Assembly (NCBI RefSeq): GCF_030253575.1
Contig: NC_080569.1
Coordinates: 2,973,501-3,037,500, forward strand
Direction: 5' to 3'
Source of the DNA: Rhododendron vialii
Lineage: Eukaryota; Streptophyta; Magnoliopsida; Ericales; Ericaceae
Length of the DNA: 64,000 nucleotides
Shown here: in pieces, positions 59,402 through 64,000 of the stretch
Layout: every line of letters begins with the position of its first letter
How positions within the stretch are numbered: the first letter of the stretch is position 1
The notes under the pieces: model-generated
Told to the model about the DNA's origin: nothing
The model's database searches: none
What the model saw: the letters and a program-made list of their open reading frames with translations, nothing else
Position numbers and translations under genes: made by a program

Positions 59402-59447
<46 letters not shown>

Positions 59448-62400
59448 GCTGCATAGTTTTTTCAGATTTTCTTTCCTTCTAATAGTATCAATTCTGATTT
59501 TATATTTAGACATAGATGATTGTAAGTTTTGAAGATGAGTATACTCGTGCACAGTAAGCGTATGAGTTCTAGAAAGGTCATTGATTTCTTTGTTTACCAG
59601 GCTCATCCAGAAGAATTAGGCGCCCTTGTTGAAGTCCTCAAGAGTGAGATGGTTACAAATGTTTCGGGATCTCAATATAGACTCCTAAGTGAAGCGAAAT
59701 GCGACACTTTTGGAGCAATGTGGCGCATTCTGGGAGTTAATAATTCAGCTCAAAGGGTTTTTGGTGAGGCCACTGGATTTTCTCTTGTACTAACCACACT
59801 CCATAGTTTTCAGAGCGATGGAGAGCAAATGAACCAATCTTCCTCAATGGTTTACATTAAGGTCTTAACATACCTTCTGCGTATGGTGACTGCTGGGGTG
59901 TGCAATAATTCTGTTAATAGGATGAGGTTGCACATGATCATATCATCCCAAACTTTCTATGATCTTCTATCTGATTCAGGCTTGATTTGTGTTGAGTATG
60001 AAAGGCAAGTCATACAGTTAATGTTAGAACTTGCTCTTGAGCTTGTTATTCCACCATTCATGACATCAGAAACTGTGTCATCATCTGATATTGACACTGG
60101 ATCGGCTGGCTTTATCCTAACAACTCCGGAAGGTTCCTTCATTCCTGATAAAGAGAGGGTGTATAATGCTGGTGCCGTTAGAGTGCTCATACGTTCGTTA
60201 TTGCTCTTTACACCCAAGGTGCAGTTAGAAGTGCTGAACCTAATCGCGAAGCTTGCTCATGCTGGGTCCTTCAATCAGGAAAATCTCACTTCTGTAGGTA
60301 TGGAATATATCATTTAGTTTCAATATATTTCCTCTAAAATTTGAACAAGTTTTCTTAGTCTTCGACATTTTCTGTGGGTAGGTTGCGTGGAACTTCTACT
60401 GGAGACAATATGCCCATTCCTTTCGGGTTCGTCACTATTGGTTGCCCATGCTTTGAAGATTGTGGAAGTCCTTGGGGCATATAGGTAGAGGTTATGGTTT
60501 ATTCAAGAGTTATTTTTTTTGTTATGTATTTTCTCAAATGCTTGAAATATGGAAATGAATTGACTCTATTGGTGGCAGGTTGTCAGCATCCGAAGTCCGA
60601 TTGCTTATTCGATATGTTTTGCAAATGAGACTGATGAGTTCAGGTTGTAGTCTTGTTGATATGATGGAGAAGTTAATTCTTATGGAAGATATAAATTCAG
60701 AAAATGTTTCTCTGGCACCATTTGTAGAGATGAACATGAGTAAGATAGGGCATGCTTCTATTCAAGTGTCATTAGGAGAAAGGTCATGGCCTCCTGTTGC
60801 TGGTTACTCTTTTGTTTGTTGGTTTCAATTCCGAAATTTCCTGAAAACACAAACAAAGGAATCAGAAGCTTCAAAGGTCGGACCTTCAAAAAAGCGGAGC
60901 TCAGCTGGTGGCCTGCACAGTGGGGGACGGGTTCTCCGGATCTTTTCAGTTGGTGCTACAGAGGGAAACTCCTTATATGCTGAACTGTATCTGCAAGAAG
61001 ATGGTGTCCTTACCATTGCAACAAGCAACTCTTGCTCCTTGTCATTTTCAGGGATAGAACTGGAGGAAGGGAGGTGGCATCACCTTGCTGTTGTACATAG
61101 TAAGCCAAATGCTCTGGCTGGACTATTCCAAGCTAGTGTTGCACATGTGTACCTTGATGGAAAGCTAAGACATACTGGGAAACTAGGATATTCTCCTTCT
61201 CCATTTGGGAAACCTCTGCAGGTAACCATTGGAACACCAGCTACTTGTGCAAGGGTTAGTGACTTCTCGTGGAAACTCCGATGTTGCTATCTTTTTGAAG
61301 AGGTGCTCACATCAGGTTCTATTTGTTTCATGTATATTCTTGGAAGAGGATATAGGGGTCTTTTCCAAGACACAGATCTTTTGCGATTTGTTCCTAACCA
61401 GGCTTGCGGAGGAGGCAGTATGGCCATCTTAGATTCTTTGGACACAGACTTGCCTTTAGCCTCTAATGTGCAAAGACCTCAAAGTGCAAGCAAGCAAGGG
61501 AGCTCTAAGGTAGATTGCAGCGGAATCGTTTGGGATTTGGAAAGACTAGGGAACCTCTCCCTCCAGCTTTCTGGAAAGAAACTTATATTTGCATTTGATG
61601 GAACATGTACAGAAGCTATTCGAGTATCTGGAACCTTTTCTATGCTCAATCTTGTTGATCCAACTTCAGCTGCTGCTTCTCCTATTGGGGGTAATAAAAT
61701 GTGTATACGTTTTTTTATGACCTATTGGCAATTTCTTCATAGAATTTGGTTGCCCATTTTTCCTTGTGAAGCTTTCATGCTTACCGTCTGACATTTTGCT
61801 ATAGTTGTTTGTTACAAAAGAGAGAAGTCAAAGTGGGATTTGATTTTCTTTTAACATCACTTATTTTTTGTTTCCCCAGGCATACCACGTTTTGGACGTC
61901 TTCATGGGGACATTTACATTTGCAGGCAGTGCGTGATTGGTGACAGTATCCGCCCTGTTGGTGGGATGGCTGTTGTCCTTGCTCTCGTTGAAGCTGCTGA
62001 AACCAGGGATATGCTGCACATGGCCTTCACATTACTTGCATGCGCACTACACCAAAACCCACAGAATGTCATAGATATGCACAAATATAGAGGATACCAT
62101 TTACTAGCTCTCTTTCTGCGTCGTCGAATGCCTTTGTTTGACATGCAGTCACTTGAGATCTTTTTCCAGATTGCTGCATGTGAGGCTTCTTTTTCTGAAC
62201 CAAGGAAGCTGGAACATTTTCAGAGTATTCCTTCACCTGCTCCGAATATTCAAGAAACCAGCTTTGAGGATCTAAGTTTGTCGAAGCTGCGTGATGAATT
62301 TTCTTCAGTTGGATCTCATGGAGATATGGATGATTTTTCTGCTCAGAAAGATTCATTTAGTCATATTTCGGAGCTTGAAAATGCTGACATGCCAGCTGAA

Positions 62401-64000
62401 ACATCAAATTGCATTGTCCTTTCAAATGCTGATATGGTCGAGCATGTCTTGCTGGACTGGACCCTATGGGTTACAGCCCCAGTTTCTGTACAGATTTCAC
62501 TACTGGGATTTCTTGAGCATCTAGTCTCTATGCACTGGTACAGGAATCATAACCTGACTATTCTGAGGCGAATTAATCTCGTTCAACATTTACTAGTGAC
62601 TCTGCAGCGGGGTGATGTTGAGATCCCTGTCTTGGAAAAATTGGTTGTACTGCTAGGAGTCATTTTGGAAGATGGTTTTCTGGCTTCTGAACTGGAACAC
62701 GTGGTGAGGTTTGTGATTATGACATTTGACCCACCAGAACTGGCATCCCGTAATCAAATTATGCGGGAGTCGATGGGCAAGCATGTGATTGTAAGAAATA
62801 TGTTGCTTGAGATGCTCATTGATTTACAGGTAACTATAAAATCAGAAGAGCCTCTTGAGCAGTGGCATAAGATTGTTTCATCCAAATTGATAACTTATTA
62901 TCTCGATGAAGCTGTTCATCCTACAAGCATGAGATGGATCATGACTCTACTTGGTGTGTCTCTTGTCTCTTCCCCTACATTTGCACTTAAGTTTCGCACT
63001 AGTGGAGGTTATCAGGGTTTGGCACGAGTGCTCCCGAGTTTCTACGATTCCCCTGATATATATTATATACTCTTCTGCCTGATTTTTGGAAAGCCTGTTT
63101 ATCCGAGACTACCTGAAGTTCGTATGCTGGATTTCCATGCCCTTATGCCCAGCGATGGAAATTATGGGGAGTTGAAATTCATGGAACTATTGGATTCTGT
63201 TATTGCTATGGCAAAGTCCACATTTGATAGGTTGTGCATGCAGTCAATGCTTGCCCACCAAACTGGCAATCTCTCCCAAGTTGCTGCTGGCCTAGTGGCG
63301 GAGCTTGCAGAAGATAATGCAGATATGGTTGGAGAGCTTCAGGGTGAAGCTCTGATGCATAAGACCTATGCAGCACGCTTAATGGGTGGAGAGGCATCTG
63401 CTCCTGCAGCTGCAACTTCAGTCCTAAGATTCATGGTTGATCTGGCAAAAATGTGTCCCCCTTTCTCCGCTGTTTGTAGACGTGCAGAATTTCTTGAAAG
63501 CTGTATCGACCTTTATTTTTCCTGCGTGAGGTGAGTTTTTATTCTTTTCTCATCTTGTATGCCTACTGCATCTCTCTCTTTTTTATTTTTTTATTTTGAG
63601 CTTTTAACTATGACGGGTATTGTTTGATTTACTTAAAGGCTAAAGAAATGCTCACCCGTACTTTTGTGAAAATTCAAATCTTACAGAGAAGTTATATGGG
63701 AAATCCCTCGCAGTACGATGTGCTGATAGTAATTTTGCAATTAACAGCCATATTGAATGGTGTTTCTGTCATGCAGGGCTGCGCATGCAGTGAAGATGGC
63801 CAAAGAACTTTCTGTGAAAACAGAAGAGAAGACCCTAAATGATAGTGATGATACTAATAGCTCTCAGAATACATTCTCTAGCTTGCCTCATGAACAGGAA
63901 CAGTCTGTCAAAACCTCCATAAGCATCGGAAGCTATCCTCAGGGGCAGGTCAGTACAAGTTCTGAGGACATGCCTGTGGCTCTGAAAAATATGCCATGTG
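49958..64000 (+). CDS. SPI: SPIRRIG-type BEACH domain protein, 5' part (runs off the window)
   Basis: Fifteen coding exons seen: 49958-50118, 52480-52549, 52679-52764, 54422-54557, 54698-54754, 55032-55208, 56238-56429, 56549-56614, 57810-57924, 58155-59326, 59601-60297, 60382-60484, 60579-61690, 61880-63530, 63777 to the edge. These give ~2006 aa of a protein usually near 3,600 aa. The N-terminus MKWVSLLKDFKERVGL is typical. Armadillo-like helical repeats fill roughly the first 1,000 residues. A concanavalin A-like lectin fold lies at about 1060-1300 (GHASIQVSLGERSWPP, VAHVYLDGKLRHTGKLGY, CGGGSMAILDSLDTD). The PH-BEACH and WD40 parts must lie beyond 64000. SPIRRIG in Arabidopsis acts in trichome/root-hair shape, endosomal traffic and P-body/mRNP function. 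Introns are GT-AG; intron 1 is 2.36 kb. No frameshift was found. The identification rests on near-continuous family similarity. Confidence 0.95.
50460..50586. repeat. 33-bp direct repeat in SPIRRIG intron 1
   Basis: The same 33 bases (GCTTCTCATGCTACCTGGGG...) occur at 50460-50492 and 50554-50586, separated by 61 bases of unrelated sequence. Confidence 0.9.
50802..51135. repeat. dispersed AAGCTTG/AGCTCGTT-rich repeat in SPIRRIG intron 1
   Basis: GGGCTGATAAATGAACCAAA starts a stretch with many degenerate copies of AAGCTTG(A/T), AGCTCGTT and CTTGAACAA in both orientations, a look shared by a common dispersed plant repeat type. No TSD was identified and the class is unknown. Confidence 0.5.
55986..56029 (+). 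repeat. (CT)n microsatellite in SPIRRIG intron 6
   Basis: About 22 CT units, ~210 bases before exon 7. Non-coding. Confidence 0.95.
59404..59445 (+). repeat. (CT)n microsatellite in SPIRRIG intron 10
   Basis: About 20 CT units, ~78 bases after the exon 10 donor. Read-through of the donor would append a Leu-Ser repeat to the protein, but the family-conserved frame uses the donor at 59327. Confidence 0.95.

Noticed and set aside
59327-59482. Read-through of SPIRRIG exon 10 giving a Leu-Ser repeat tail
   Set aside because: It is intronic microsatellite; the donor at 59327 and acceptor at 59600 preserve the conserved frame (ATQ | AHPEELGALVEVL).
1-64000. CRISPR arrays, operons, ribosome binding sites, rRNA or tRNA genes
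   Set aside because: This is eukaryotic nuclear DNA; no evenly spaced repeat-spacer array, no rRNA, and no tRNA-like cloverleaf was recognised by eye. A tRNAscan-SE run would settle the last point.
1-64000. Full-length LTR retrotransposon or autonomous transposase gene
   Set aside because: No reverse transcriptase, integrase, gag or transposase motifs (for example YxDD or DDE-region blocks) appeared in any long frame.

Overview
This is nuclear DNA from a flowering plant. It has low gene density, AT-rich intergenic DNA full of miniature transposons, many CT/GA microsatellites, and spliced genes with ordinary plant introns. A complete PEAPOD (TIFY4B-type) gene argues against grasses, which are known to lack PPD genes; together with protein similarity this suggests a eudicot, probably woody. 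I cannot name the species from sequence alone.

Seven genes are supported, all on the + strand: (1) an intronless ATL-type RING-H2 E3 ligase at 854-1438; (2) a two-exon chlorophyllase at 6568-7971; (3) a nine-exon PEAPOD/TIFY4 gene at 12858-19050; (4) a five-exon ETO1-like (EOL1) gene at 25304-30667; (5, 6) two tandem PP2C phosphatases at 33798-35883 and 38567-41125, with the same intron positions and phases and both starting with a signal-peptide-like segment; (7) the 5' part of a SPIRRIG-type BEACH gene from 49958, running off the right edge inside its fifteenth coding exon. Exon joins were made by hand from GT/GC-AG sites, reading frame and family conservation, and every complete model closes in frame. 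The genes act in separate pathways (ubiquitin ligation, chlorophyll breakdown, leaf growth repression, ethylene synthesis control, dephosphorylation, membrane traffic/mRNP biology). There is no operon-like logic.

The intergenic DNA is a layered record of non-autonomous transposons, several defined by exact target-site duplications (TSDs): Tourist/PIF-Harbinger types with TTA/TAA TSDs (4047-5007, 9604-9971, 10075-10440, 10883-11121, 32617-32855), Stowaway types with TA TSDs (4082-4296, 12346-12508 and others), Mutator-type MITEs with 9-bp TSDs (5809-6040, 15887-16143, 20496-20675), hAT types with 8-bp TSDs (36591-37139, 42086-42253), a large composite foldback (22243-23047), and a poly(A)-tailed retroposed insert with a 15-bp TSD (47380-48276) inside an older foldback element. 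Other notable signals are a perfect 167-bp tandem duplication in an EOL1 intron, two apparent GC-AG introns (PEAPOD intron 1 and PP2C-2 intron 3), and a perfect 25-bp inverted repeat at 31321-31502.

I found no convincing novel multi-gene system. The most unusual items are the retroposed insert, the composite foldback, the paired signal-peptide PP2Cs and the GC-AG introns.
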